From Zopfochytrium polystomum (taxonomy: Eukaryota > Chytridiomycota > Chytridiomycetes > Chytridiales > Chytridiaceae): a stretch of 55,000 bases of DNA. Both the position numbers and the translations under genes were made by a program. The stretch lies in NCBI GenBank assembly GCA_025765615.1, contig JAIVFJ010000120.1:1-55000 (forward strand). Reading direction: 5' to 3'. Below the pieces are notes generated by a model. It saw only the letters and a program-made list of their open reading frames with translations. It did not search any database and was not told the DNA's origin. Every line of letters starts with the position of its first letter. Within the stretch, counting starts at the first letter, position 1. This document shows positions 10,758-22,802 of the stretch, piece after piece.

Positions 10758-11884
10758 GAAGGAAAGGAGAGAAGAGTCAGGTGAGGTGGATGTGTCATTT
10801 TTGGCATGATCAACACACTAAATAGCAGTTTGGCAGATTGGACTGGGATCCAAGAGTTGTTGCAGAAGCAAATTCTTCGAGCTTTCTTGGGGGATCAGAA
10901 ATTGAGAGCTGGTCAACTTGAAGGGTGCATGCAGTTCATCCTTCCAAAATTCTTTCTGTCCATTCTCGCATTTCTCCCCAGTAATTTTTTTTTTCTTTTC
11001 TTTTCTTTTCTTTTCTTTATCCTTTGGTGTTTCCCTTTTGTAGCGTGATGTAGGCTAAGCGCAAGGAAGCTGAGGCTGAGGTAAGGCTACCCTTTCTAGT
11101 TGGCCATAGTGTTGCACGCCAGGCGGTGATACAATACCAGCGATATGCAATTTGGTGAATCTCTCCACACCAAGTTTTAACATTGGAAAGCAATTGTGCG
11201 AGGGAGAGTCGCTTTGTGAAGCTTTCGGGAAAAAGTCGGGGGGGAAGACAAGAGACAGAGACAGAGACAGAGACAGAGACAGAGAGACAGAGGGACAGAG
11301 GGACAGAGACAGAGCGAGAGAGAGACAGAGTTCATCTTCATCCATCAATCAATCATTCATCTTGTTGACGACGACGACGTGGGCGGGCGGGCGGGCGGGC
11401 GGGCGGCGACGACGGCGACGCACGCAGTCCAAGGCCGGCACACAAACCCCCGATATTTTGATAGTTGATCGCATCCTCCTTCTCTACTTCCTCCTTCCTT
11501 CCTCCTTCCTCCTTCCTCCTTCCTCCTTCCTCCTTCCGTCGTAGACCTTCGCACCACAAGAGAGTTAGTTGATCAAGCTGGCCATCCCCCCACTCCGTGC
11601 CACCCGCCCCTCCGCCTCCGCCACCTCCTCCCCCACGCGCACGCGATCGCCACCGCTCGTCGCACTAGCAAGACCGGGCGGTACAAGAGGCGAAGCAAAG
11701 CAAACACGCACACAACAGAGACGCACGACCAACATCCAACGGACGCGCGCGCCACGCGCTTCTCCTTTCTGAAGGCAGCCCGCACTAAATGGTAACCGGC
11801 CAGATCGTCTCGCTCACTCGCATGCATATGCACAACACCAACAAACAAATCGATCCTCTGACACCTTGCCCCCCTTACCCCACC
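10215..11884. other. Long low-complexity intergenic region
   Basis: A C27 homopolymer occupies 10339-10365. A (GA)n tract lies at about 10711-10754, an ACAGAG-type repeat at about 11250-11300, a GGGC tandem at about 11380-11404 and a CCTT/CCTCCTT tract at about 11485-11537. Between 11569 and 11789 there may be 5' exon or leader sequence of the next gene, but I could not fix it. Nothing else gene-like. Confidence 0.6.
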
Positions 11885-14235
11885 AGTCCCGGCACAGCTT
11901 CCACTTTTCCGAATCCGAGACGCCCACGACCGCCGCGGCGACGCAGCGCGCCGGCGAGTGCGCAGACTGGCTGCTGTCTCTGCCGGCCGCCAGCACCGCC
12001 TACGTCGCGCTGAGCATCACGCTGACCGGCGGCGCCGGTGCCTCACCGCCGCCGCCGCCGCTCCCACCATCGTCGTCGTCGCCTTCAAATTCGCCGTCCT
12101 TATCATCATCATCCTCCTTGTGGCCGCCCGCGCTCCTCCTCCCCAGCTTCCTCCGGTCGCTCCTCCTCCTCTCCCCCGTCGTCCCTCCGCCGCCGCCGCA
12201 ACCGCAGCCGCCGTCCACCCCGCCCGCGCCGCCCGCGCCCCCACCGCGTCCCGCAGTCGTCTTCCTCCGCGCCCTCGCCGCCCACCCGCTCCTCGCCCTG
12301 CGCGCGCGGCGGAACCCTGCGTCCGCCCGCCCCGCGCGGTTGCACGTGCAGATCGACCGCGCGCGCGGCAGCGGCAGCGGTGGCTTCGGCGGCCGTGGGC
12401 GGCAGTGGTTCCCGGCGGACGTTGTCGCGTGCGTGGCCGAGGCGTTTGTCGCGCGGGGCGGTGACGGCGAGGGCGAGGGCGATGGCGGGCTGCCGCGGGC
12501 GGTGGAGGTCGGTTACGTGCGGTGCGCGGGGTTGGTTGCGTGGGGGGGGCGATGAGGACGATGACGACGAAGACGAGGAGGAAGATTTCAGGGATGACGA
12601 CTCGGAGGAGAACGCCGCCGCCGCCGCCGCCGCCGCCGAGGGGCTCTGCAACCTGCAGCTTGACGCGCGGGTGGACGCCGAGGCTGCAGCGGCTGCAGCG
12701 GCGGCGGTGTGGCGGCCGCCGTGGCGAAGGCGGCGACGTTGGCGGCGGCCGGACGAGGCGCGGGCGGAGCTGCGGGCGCCGGCGGCTCCGTGTCGCGGCG
12801 GGCGTGGGGCGGTTCCTCGCCATTGCGGGCGGGCTGCGCACGGTCCACGTCGACGGCTGGGGAGGTGGCGGGTATCGGCTCAGGCTCCGACGGCGACGCA
12901 GAGTTTGCGCGAGCGCTGGGCAAAGGGGTGCGCGGGAGCCGCAACCTGCGCGCGGTGACGGTGTCGCTGTCCGGCGCGCAGTTTGCGGCGTTTGCGCGGG
13001 CGCTTGTCGGCGGCGGCGACGACGAGGGCGACGACGACGACGACGGCGACGATGACTGCGGCGGCGGCGACGGTGCGGGCCACGGGCTGGAGTACCTGAA
13101 GGTGCTATTCACGGACGCGCCGCCGCTGGGCGGGGCGGTGGCGGCGGCGGCGGCGCGGGTGCTGGCGCGGTCGCGCGCGCTGCAGGCGCTGAGCCTGTCG
13201 AACGAGCTGACGCGCGTCGGCGACGTCGCGGACCGGCGCCCGCCGCCGCCCGTGGCGGACGCGGACTTTGCCCCGGTGCTCGCCGCGCTGGCGCAGCTGA
13301 TGGGCCACGGAGGCGGCGGCGGCGGGGTGCGAGCGCCACCGGCGGCGTTGCAGTCGCTGGGGTTGTGCTGGCCGCTGGGCGAGGCCAGCGCGGTGGGGCT
13401 TGCGGCCGCGCTGGCGCGGCCGGGCGGCAACGGCGGCGGCACGTCGGTGCGGCGGCTGCTGCTGTGGGAGACGCAGCTGACGCGGCGCGGGCTGGAGGCG
13501 CTGCTGCTGCTGTCGTCGGCGGCGGCCGGGTCGCGGCTGGACGTGTTGCTCGCCGGGATCCACGCGCGGGCCGACGACGACGACGGCACCGTCGACGGAG
13601 AAGGTGCGGGGGCGGACGGGGAGCCCTTGCTGGCGGCGGCGGTGCGCGGGTCGACGCTGTGCGCTCTCGGGTGGCGCGACGTCCGCGGCGGCGGCGGCGG
13701 CGGCGGGTGGGGAGACGTTGCGGGCGGCGGGGGATCAAGCGTGTGGCAGCACGCGGCGGTGCGCGGCGCGGTGTACGGCAGCGCGTGGCTGTACGACGTG
13801 GCGCTGCCGCTGGTGCAGGTGGAGCGCGGGCATTTCGGGCGCGCGAGCATCGTGGCGGCCAAGGCGCGGGCGGCGGCGGCCAAGCTGCTGCTGCGGGTCG
13901 GGCGCGTGGTGCTGTGCGGGACGGACCACGGCGGCGCCGATCGGGACGACGCGCCGGGAGGGGGCCGGCGGCGGCGGGGGCTGCCGCAGTTTGCGCGCGA
14001 GCTGGTTATCGAGGCGATGATGGCGGGGTGCTTCCACGAGCGGGACGTGCGCGACGTTGTGGTCGCGATGCGGGACCGACGGTCGCTGGGGTGGATCCTG
14101 CGGCCGGGCGACCTGCTGACGTGGCGGAGCGAGCGGCACTTTGTGTGGCGGTGCTCGGCGTACGTGTGGCACGTCACGTACGGCGGCGGCGTCGGCGGCG
14201 ACGGACGAGTCGGGGCGACCTGGAGGGTGGGATGA
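11885..14235 (+). CDS. Leucine-rich-repeat (RNI-like) protein, frame interrupted
   Basis: The N-terminal part is read in one frame from an acceptor-like CCCCACCAG at about 11875-11884 (SFHFSESETPTTAAATQRA, ECADWLLSLPAASTAYVALS) through Pro/Ser-rich spacers. Leucine-rich repeats follow: LRAVTVSLSGAQFAAFARAL, LEYLKVLFTDAPPLGG, LQALSLSNELTRVGD, LQSLGLCWPLGEASAVGLAA, VRRLLLWETQLTRRGLEALL. The C-terminal 150 residues contain LPQFARELVIEAMMAGCF, RSLGWILRPGDLLTWRSE and FVWRCSAYVWHVTYGG. RNI-type repeats usually bind proteins. Between 12540 and 12865 the sensible reading moves to other frames: an acidic DEDDDDEDEEEDFRDDDSEE segment, then GVGRFLAIAGGLRTVHVDGW, and back. That implies one-base excesses, notably in a G8 run at 12542-12549, or unrecognised introns. 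The 5' end is unresolved. AATAAA lies at about 14413. Confidence 0.5.
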
Positions 14236-14441
14236 CGAGGGCAAAGAAAGAAAGGATGGGTTATGAGTGCGGTAGTAGAAGATCCCACGCGCGCGCTGAA
14301 CCGACGAGCATGCGCAAAACCTGTATTCCAATCCCAACCGCGATGCATCGGCTTAGTCTTTCTTTTTTTTTTTTTTTTTTTTTTTTTGTAGACTCTTGGG
14401 AGCAAACGCTTGAATAAAAAAAAAAAAAAAAAACTCACTTT

Positions 14442-14905
14442 CTACCTTTCTTGCGAAAACCCCCCAGCTCCAGATAAAGGAGAAACGCGCGAAAAAAAGG
14501 GCCCCTCCTCAGCACCACCTCTGGCCAAGGAAAAAAAAAAAAAAAAAAAACGTTCCAGCGACACCTTCCCGTCCCAAAACAAACCCCACCTTTTTTCCCC
14601 CCTCACCGCCGCACTTTGATCGTCAACCCTCCGCCCCGGCCACTCGCAGCCCCCCCTCGCCGCCCCACCCTGCGACGTCGGGGGTGGCGGCGGCGGCGGC
14701 GGCGGCGGCGGATGGGCGCCATCGCCGTTCCCGCCGATCACGGCCACCTGCACCGGCGCCGCAAGCACGCCGCGGCGCTTCGCCCTCCCCGCGTCCCTCC
14801 GCCGCGCGGCGTCCTCCCACTCCCGCCTGGACCGCGTCGGCACGTCGTCCCTGTCGTCGTCGACCTCGGCGGCCGGGCGTTGCGGTTGGGCGACGGCGGC
14901 GGGGG

Positions 14906-14939
<34 letters not shown>

Positions 14940-17900
14940 GGCGGCCGACGGGAGCAGGTCTGCGAGCGGGGCGACGACGGCCCACAGCGGGGCGGCGAAT
15001 GCGTGGGCGAGGAGGAAGGCGGCGTAGACGGGGCGGCGGGTTGATGCGGCGAGGAGGGCGGCGGGGAGGAGGGTTGCAGCGGCGGCGGTGGCGAGGAGGG
15101 CTGCCGTTGCGGCGGCGGCGGCGGGGTGGTCCGCGGGGGAGAAAGGGATGCATGCGAGCACGGCGCGGACGAGGAGGAGGATTGCGACGGCGGGGGCGAG
15201 GAGCGGGGGCGAGGGCGAGGGTGGTGGTGCGGTGGGTTGTCGGGCGGAGGGAGAGGGCGGCGGCGGCGAGGCGGCGGAGGCGGGCGGCGCGGCGGGTTGC
15301 GGCGAGGAAGGCGCGGAGGGTGGGTGGGGCGGGGAGGCGGGCGAAGGCGGAGGGAACGAGGGTGGAGCGGGAGCGCGGGAAGCGGAGGTGGAGGAGCGTC
15401 GCGAGGGACGGCGGGGGTGGAGTTGGGACGTGGTTGTGGTGGTGGTGGTTGTGGCTGAGGTTGTGGCGGACGTGGAGGAGACTGCGGCGGCGGCGGCGGC
15501 GGAGGCGTAGAGCGCGACGAGGGCGGGGGTCGGCGACGACGGAGATCCACTGGACGGGCGGTGCGGCGGCCGTTGTCGGGGTGGTCGGGGTGGTCGGCGT
15601 GGTTGGGGTGGTCGGGGTGAGTGGCGAGACCGGGGAAGCCGCTTCCTTGTCGTTGTTGCCTCCGGCGGCGTCGTCGTCGTCGTCGTCGTCGGGGGAACCG
15701 GGCGAGCGGCGTCGTCGCGTGGCGCGGCGGCGGCGCTTGATTCTGTACATCCAGCAGCCGTCGTGGTCGGCGGCCGCGCAGCCGAGAGCGGGGGCCGGCG
15801 AGGACGACGGCGCCGCGCAGCGAGGCCCAGGCCATGTCGATGCGCTGTGTGACGTACCACAGGAACACCTGGACGGCGGGGAGGACGCCTGCGGACTTGT
15901 TTGCGACGCGGGCCTCTGCGCACGCGGCGGCGACCGGCAGCTTGGCGGCGGCGGTGGATGCGCCGTGTTTGGTGTTGCGATCGTCGTCGTGAACGTCGTC
16001 GTCGCACATGGCCGCGACCATCCGCGACATGGCGTGGCGGGCGAGCTTGGCGCCGGCGGGGACGGTATGGAGGAGCGTGTAGGCGAAGGCGGACGTCGCA
16101 CGGGGGGACTGCGACGACGAGGACGACGACGTTGGAGATGACGGCGACGCGTGGGCGATCGCTTGGAGCAGGGCAAACTCGAGCGGCGAAAACTGGGCGG
16201 GGGTCGGCGGCGGGCTGTGGGTGGTTGGCGCCGACTGAGGCGGCGGCGGCGTTGACGGCCTGGAGGAAGCGGAGGACGAGGAGCACCGTGTCCGCGGCGC
16301 CGCGGGCGGCGTGCTTGACGACAACGACAGTGCGGAGGCGCGGTCGGGGCGGTCGCCACCGCCGCCTTTGTTGGCGGCGGCGGCTCGAGGTGGCTGGGGA
16401 CGCTGCTTTGCTGTTCGACTGGTACGTTTGTCGCGGCGGTGGTGGTAACGCGCTTCCTCCCGGAGAACCAGCCGACGTGGACGGTGGCGGTGTTGCGGGA
16501 GTGGCAGGAGCTGCGGCCGTGTTGGTGCAGCAGAGGCACGAGGGACTGGTACTCCACCGGGTGCGGGTGGCGCAAGGTCCAGTCCATGTCGAGGTCGAGC
16601 ATGTCGAGGAGCTGGTCGGCGAGCAAAGGGCGCTGCTGTGGCGGCTGTGGGTCCTGCTGGAAGCCTGGCTGCGGTGAAGCCGCGGTGTTAGCGGGGTCTG
16701 TGGGATACGGCGGCGGTGGCGGCGCGGCCGTCGGCGGAGGTGAAGCGGTGCTCTCGGATCCGTCGACGACGACCAGGAGAAGCTTGTGGTTGGCGCAGTA
16801 CGAGGAGCGTCTAAGCGAGTCCATGGTCGTGCGAAGCTGGGCCCCCGTGGTGGCGCGCGGGTCGCACGGCACGAGCACGAGGGTGTGGTGCATCTGCGGA
16901 GGGCGGACCGGCACCCCCGCGGTCGGCGACGACGCGGTAAACATGGAAGCGTCCGGGGATTGCGGGGACAGCGGCGACGCGGGCGAGAGGGCCGTTGGCG
17001 ACGGCGCCGCGGCTGAGATTGGTGAAACGGCGGGCCGCGGCCGCGGCGGCCGCTGCGTGCGCCGCGGCAGCGCCTCCCTGTGGTGGTCGCGGCGGCGGGT
17101 CCCTTCGGCGCGTTTCCGGCGACGAGGCGGCGGAGGACTCTGCGGAGGTGTCAAAGGTGTTTCTGGCGTTCCAACGGCGGCGGAGCGACGACATTTTGAT
17201 CGGCGCGAGGCTGTGGTCTCTGACGATCTCTGCGGCGCGGAGCGGTGAGCCCGCAGGGACTTCGGCGTCGGCCGCCGAATGTTGCGCCGACGCCGCCGCC
17301 GCCGACGAAGCGGCCATCGCGGCGGCGGTCAGGGCGGACGAGGCGCGAGCGGCGCGCCAGGCAAAGACAGAGGCGCCGACGAAGCGCGCGAGTGTGAGAG
17401 CGACAACGGCGGCAAAGACGCACCACTGGGCGGTGGCGACGGCGGCGCACGGGACGGAGGGGCCGGCCAGGGTCCCGGCGGCGTAGAGCTCGGAGAGGCA
17501 GGCAGCGACGGCGAGGCCGCGGCGGCCGCGGCTGGCGAACGCGCGGGTGGCGTCGTGGCCGAGGTGGGCGAGCACCGTCGCGTCGTCTTCGGTGGAAAGG
17601 AAAGACGGCGGGGCGGCCGCGGCGGCGACCTCGCCCGTCGTGGTGGCGTTTGAGGCGGGCGATGCAGCCGCCGCGCGTGCAGCGGGCTGCGGCTCGACGC
17701 GAGGCAAGGTAGCCGGACATGTCGACGACGGTGGCGCCGCCGTCGAGAACCATGAGGGCGGATCCGGGGCGGCCAATGTCGCTCCAGTCGTGGGTGAGGA
17801 TACCGACACGGAGCGGGGCGAGCGCGTCTTGGGTGCTTTTGAAATCGTGGCAGTGCGCGGATGCGCGAGAGGACGGTGATGGCGCCGTGGTGCTGGCGGG

Positions 17901-18503
17901 TGACGCGTCGGCCGGGCTGCACACGACGACCAGCGGGGCGACTGCGACGTTCGCGCAGGCAGGGGGGAAATAGGGGAAGTACGGCGTCACGTCGACACCG
18001 GCGATCCGCGACAAGTCGTTGCCCTTGCTGGTGCTGCTGTTGTTGACGGCGGCGGCGGGGACGGCCATTGGAGGCGTAAGGAACGCTGAGGCGGATGCGC
18101 CGCTGGAAAAGAGTGGCAAACCGTCATGCCATGAAGCAAGGTCAGTCACATCGTACACGACGCCTCGAAGCGCAACCCAGCGACGCGGAGCAATCGCCGC
18201 CCCCGCTGCCGAGTTTTCGCTGTTGCTGGTCGTGGTAGCCGCGCCGCTCCCGCCGAGCATCTGCGCGGTGTAAAACGACGAAGCGGGGATTTCCGGGTCG
18301 TGGCAGCTGGGTCCTGGTCCAGCCGTTGTGGAGCTGTCACAGTCGAGCATGCTCGGGAGGCCGATAAAGAGAAAGCAGAGGGCAGCGCCGAGCAGAAGGG
18401 CTCTGATGCGAAAGGTGAGCTCGTGGTTGCAAGTCGCGTGAGTCGCGACGATCAAGTCCAGCGGAGTGCCAGCGGGTGGACGGGTGCGCTCTGTTTTCGT
18501 CAA
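14442..18503 (-). CDS. Chitin synthase-like (class V/VI-type) protein, catalytic motifs degenerate, several frame steps
   Basis: Read from ATG 18503. In order: an N-terminal membrane helix (RIRALLLGAALCFLFIGLP), a cytochrome-b5-like patch (WVALRGVVYDVTDLASWHDG, about 18140-18185), VTPYFPYFPPAC, LRVGILTHDWSDIG, LDGGATVVDMSGYL, ATVLAHLGHDATRAF, ACLSELYAAGTL with a membrane helix, then the glycosyltransferase-like region: LVLVPC and LRTTMDSLRRSSYCANHKLL..VVVDG, HVGWFSGRKR, VVVVKHAARGAADTVLLVLR, ARVANKSAGVLPAVQVFLWY, GCWMYRIK, ATLLHLRFPRSRSTLVPSAF, and C-terminal membrane helices. This order is that of class V chitin synthases. However the DAD position reads VPAGAK, the EDR and Q(R/Q)RRW positions read HNHHHH and ATRRAARL. 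The homologous reading also steps frame about eight times, several at G5 runs of the plus strand. Pseudoenzyme, pseudogene or faulty sequence are all possible. Confidence 0.62.
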
Positions 18504-19743
18504 GTAACGCCCGCCCAGGCGGCGTGATACCCCTTCTGCACGACTTTCGCCGAGTCTCGGGAAGCTGCAGGCGGCGCAACCTTTGATTGCGGGAGCGGCT
18601 GCACCCGAGTGGAGAGAGCGAAACCCATAAGGACTATATAGTACTTTGATCCGAAGCAGTTAGTGGCTAAGGGAGTGTAAGTGTCTGGCAGCGGTTCGGC
18701 AACAGCAACTTTGCGGCAGGCGCGAGAATTGGGGGCAACTGCGCATCACGAGAGACGGGTAAGAGGGGGCGATGCTGCGTACCTTGATGGATGGCGATGG
18801 CACACTGTTCTGTTCTGGAAGCCTTTCGCCTCTTTTTTATGTATTTGTATTTTTCGATCTAAAACACACACTTTTTTTTTTTTTTAAGTTCAAAGGCAGG
18901 GCGGCAAGTGTCCAAAGCTAAGCACCGGAATTCGTCTTGAACCGACACGTCCAACACGCTACGTGCCTCCCGCGACGCCATCAGGCGTTATTCTGCCTTA
19001 TCACCGAGGCAAGGAGCGAAGTCATCCTGGTGTTTGCACTACGTTGGATGAACCCTGCGTTCGAGAGGGGTAGAGAAGCGGTCAAGTCAATAATCAAGCT
19101 TCCAGCTTCCTTTCATACCTTGCCGTTTAGTTCTCGATGAGCGTTTTTCTTCGTTTGTTGCAATCAAACTGGCTTCAAAAGCCCAGTGTGCCACTACTTG
19201 ATTTCTGTGAGGACCGGCACCCGCTGGACGATTAGCGCACACAAGCCAAGTTGCTTCCTTCCGGTAGGCACTTTTCACTGATGGCAAGCAAATGCGACTT
19301 TATCTTAAACTCAAGCGATCATGATCCCAAGTAAATATCAGAAACACAATTATTTCAAAAAGTCCATTCATCCATCCATTCACTAAGCCGCTCCTCTGTT
19401 TCAATTTTTGGTAGATGTGCTTGCTTGTTTTTGTTTCCATTGCAAGTTCAAACTCGCTTGAAACAGTTTTCAGAGAAACCCTTTGCAACTGATGAATAAT
19501 TCATACATCACGATACAAACGCCAAATTAAATGCCATGCCAGAGCGGCGGGCATGGGTCGTGTAAATGCATATTGCCTGCTTGGTAGAGGACAGGAATAT
19601 CTGTTCGGATATACCAGAGAGTTGTCAACAGAGCAAGCGGCGATCAGGCTATCAGCTTTGGTTTGCTTCAAATCCCATGGGCACGGTGTTGAACAAAATC
19701 ACAATAGGAATTTGGGAACGGGACTCGCAATCCAATCGATCTT

Positions 19744-19791
<48 letters not shown>

Positions 19792-19940
19792 TCTGGTTTG
19801 AACAGGGAGAAGTTGTGTTAAGTCCGAGGAAGATGAAATTGGCTCAATCATTTCGTTTTGTTTTCAATCAGCGGGTAAGAGAAAAACAATAGAGTTGAAG
19901 AAATATTTGATGCTAGTAGTCACAAGGTAGTATTCTACTT
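18504..19940. other. Promoter side of the chitin synthase-like gene, then AT-richer intergenic DNA
   Basis: A TATATAG palindrome at about 18635-18642 lies some 130 bases upstream of the minus-strand start and could be its TATA element. From about 18,830 the composition turns AT-richer. A (TC)n tract sits at about 19745-19788. The segment 19830-19892 resembles 34243-34307 (shared GAAAT..GGCT.AATCATTTC and AATCAGC), so it is probably a piece of a dispersed repeat. No gene seen. Confidence 0.5.
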
Positions 19941-19944
19941 TGAG

Positions 19945-20690
19945 GGTTCTGGCAGAAAGGACAGAGAAAAGACTGCCTACATTCCTCCCAAGGACTCCAT
20001 GAATTCAATGTTATGCCTTTTGGGCTTTGCAACAGTCCTCCTACATTTCAGAGAGCTATGAATACTGTCATTGCTGGAATGGAGTAGCTCTACTGCATGT
20101 TTATGTTGATGATATTGTAGCAGCGTTTAAGAAATGTCTTTGAAAGGCCCAAGGAATACACTTGAAACTGAAGCCATCTAAAACAACCTCTACGCTTTGG
20201 ACACCGCATTTCCAAGGCAGAGTTAGCAAAGGCCCACCAAAAAACCACATCGCTGGACAATTGCCCTGACCCTCAGACTCTCACTCAACTCCAGAGATTG
20301 CTCGGATTTTCTAATTATTTTAAAAGATTTATTCCCGATTTCTCTTCCAAAGCTGAATCTCTTTGCTGAAGAAAACTGATACTTTCACTTGGACTGATGA
20401 TCAAGATAGAAGCTTCAACACCTTAAGAACTGAGCTTGCCAGAGATACCATTCTCTATCTCCCCAAAGAAAGTGACAAACTAGTAATTGCTTCTAAAGCA
20501 GCACTTGGCGTAGCACTCTACGCCATCGACACCCCACCTCTAGACACCTAAGGAAACCTGCAGCATTCGCTTCAAGAGGACTTACTGATGTTGAAAAAAT
20601 GGTAGAAATCACTGCAGTCATTGTTGCTGGCGACTTCAATGTCACTCATAACGAAATTGACATTCACCCCGCTATTGAATTATCTTGAAA
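19945..20690 (+). pseudogene. Decayed Ty3/gypsy reverse transcriptase-RNase H fragment
   Basis: Around 19990-20090 the sequence reads LHEFNVMPFGLCNSPPTFQR AMNTV, the palm region of a Ty3-type reverse transcriptase, followed by a damaged YVDDI box near 20105. Farther on, LQRLLGFSNYFKRFIPDFSS (about 20290-20345) and TFTWTDDQDRSFNTLRTELA, then a degenerate RNase H start (about 20375-20550), keep the Ty3 order. The frame is broken by many stops and shifts, so this is an old dead copy. It is unrelated at nucleotide level to the intact element at 28-33 kb as far as I can see. Confidence 0.75.
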
Positions 20691-21013
20691 GAAAGCTATT
20701 CTCACCAGGAGTGTTAAATTCGTTCTGTGGAGTCTCTTCAACAGCAGGCCAATCCAGTAGTTGTTGAACCTCTCCTGCTCTGCAAGAAGCTCCTCTGCCT
20801 CTCCTTCATCCACAATAGTTCCATAGGGATTTAGGTCCTGCTCTTCAAGATCCTGATCCACAACAGCATTCTCATCAAAAAATCCCTGACCTCCATCTTC
20901 ATTCTCCAAAAGCAACAGGCAAGTCTGGAGGAACACCATTCTCTGGAAGACCATCACAAGCAGCCTGGTCAAACTGAACATGATGCTCAATAAAGTCAGG
21001 GTGGTTCTCCACC
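20691..21013. other. Transposon-derived sequence, no clear gene
   Basis: The stretch between the decayed reverse transcriptase and LTR copy A. A minus-strand frame of 108 codons (20990-20664) rich in acidic residues (EEQDLNPYG, EGEAEELLAEQERFNNYW) is open, but it has no recognisable family and may be the antisense of decayed element sequence. Confidence 0.35.
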
Positions 21014-21262
21014 AAAAACCTGGGTTAACAGTTTTCCTCCTCCTCTGCTCAAGCAGGTAATATAGGAGAGGTTTTTACCCTGCCAGTCACGCTTGCCTAG
21101 CAACTATTACAGCGCGCATATCATCATTATGTATCAATAATTCATAACAGAGGTTTTTTTTCTCTTTCTCTCCAATTTGGTGAGAAGGACCACCCTCAAA
21201 CACACATCTCAACTTCATTCACTCCTTCCACTCACTCACTCACTCAGAGTAGACTGTTAACA
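21014..21262 (+). repeat. Solo LTR family R1, copy A (5'-truncated)
   Basis: Matches the 3' two-thirds of copy C (33560-33816) in the same orientation: ...GTTAACAGTTTTCCTCC..., AATATAGGAGAGGTTTTTACC, CATATCATCATTATGTATCA, and a CACTCACTCAGAGTAGACTG end finishing in AACA. It lacks the first about 160 bases of the LTR. With copy B it forms an inverted pair separated by about 1.5 kb. Confidence 0.75.
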
Positions 21263-22802
21263 GAATGATTGCTTGCTCAATGGACGATCGCTTGCTCTCT
21301 CAACTGCAGGAGAGGAGGTTGGCTTCGCCTGAGACAAGGCTGACTTTGCTGCCTTTTTTACGTATTTGTGATGGTTTGTAGCATTTCCTTTTGCAAAAAC
21401 AGGCTCTTGGCAGAAAAAATGTTCTTTACTAACCTTTGATCAAAATATTTAAAAGGGAATGAGAAGCTCTGTCTGTAGTCCAGTGCTTGTCCAAATGGTG
21501 GCCAGCCAGACATAAATTCTATCCAAATATGGAAGGTTGGCTAGTCATGCTACTAAATTGGTAAGCATTCTCCAATACTTTGTATTGCTGTTTTGGAGAA
21601 AAATGTCGTCTGGGGGCTGCCGAAAAACACAATAAACACATTGAAAAGGAGGTTTTGCCCTGTTTGTCTGGTTTTATTATTTTAATTTGACACAAAGACA
21701 AACTGTCTTTTGTCACATGGCTTCACTTTCCTTTTTTGTTTTCTTCTTTTTTTTCGTCCCATTCCTTTGTTTCTTGCCCCACACAGGCGTTGTCCACATT
21801 GTTTTCCGTCCTTCACCCTTTTTTTCTGTTTGTGCAATGATTGCAAGGCTGCACCACAGCTCAGGCCTGCTGCCCTAGAAAAATGCAACACACCCCATTT
21901 TCGTATTATATATGGAAGTTGGGCGTGTCGTGGTTTTTCAGGGTGCACCATCGATCAATGTGGCGCACTGCTCTCTGACAGCCCTTTCAATGTGGAAAGT
22001 TGTTTTCACAGCGGCTGGCGTTTTCTGGAGCAAGTGCGCCAAACCAGGAGTGGCACTGGTTTTTGTTCGACCAGGCTTGAAGAAAACAAACAAAGTAAAT
22101 TTCTCTGTCCACACCCACTCCGAAAAATAGGGCCGTTTTGACCACCCTCCTGGCGATGGATGACAGCCATAGTCGAGCAAGGAATCGTTGGGTTTCTTTG
22201 CCTGTCGAACGTCTTCAATCGACATGTAGTGGCACAGAAAGTCACCAACCCCAGTACTGATTTGTTTCCTACTCAGATATGCTCCTAACTTGCACCTCTT
22301 CCATCGGTTGATGAAAAAAATGGCCTGCCTCTGTCTGTACCCTTTCCCCAAATGCTACAATTGACAACCATCGCCCTTCTCCTTTTGTTTAAGAAAACCC
22401 CCAAGGAGAAAAAAAAAAAAAAAAAAAAAAAAAGAGCTTTTCTTTTTTTATCGTTCTTCTGGAATGGGCTCTGTGGGGAAAAGTCAGAGTAAGGTTTTCC
22501 TGATTTTCATTGGATTGTTTTCTTTTTGTGTGAGTACAAGTGCGATGCGATAAAGCCTGTTGATCGAGTGATTGTGCTGATGCAGCCTGGTGGGGGGCGT
22601 GTACGATTGTCGGTGTTTCCGCGTGTGGGTTCCCAACTGGCAACCTTCCGACCACTACATAGTCAACTCCCTTCTCTCTCTGCCCCTTGTTGCTGGCAAC
22701 GATGAGGGCTCCTGCAGCACTGTCTGCGACAAGGTGTGCAAGGTCGCACCCTGTGCGTCCTGTTGCAGTTTACTGCTCCTGTTGCATTTGAGATTAGGTT
22801 CC
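21263..22802. other. AT-rich sequence between two inverted LTR copies
   Basis: No coding family recognised. It contains poly(A)/poly(T) tracts (about 21735-21755 and a long A run at about 22410-22433) and short open frames only. It may be the remains of an older element or ordinary spacer. Confidence 0.45.

Noticed and set aside
11250..11540. CRISPR-like or satellite array
   Set aside because: Only simple ACAGAG, GGGC and CCTT tandems; no spacers or longer unit.
15190..16210. Programmed +1 frameshifting at CCC-C codons as a genome-wide recoding system
   Set aside because: Attractive because several breaks are C5 on the coding strand, but other genes here contain in-frame C or G runs without a shift (e.g. 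the G6 near 49945-49952), so sequencing error or decay is simpler. Kept only as an alternative in the findings.
14623..17154. Very long antisense and overlapping open frames with Arg/Pro/Ala composition in the GC-rich half
   Set aside because: High GC removes stops from all frames; these products are low-complexity shadows of the genes described and lack family motifs or splice logic.
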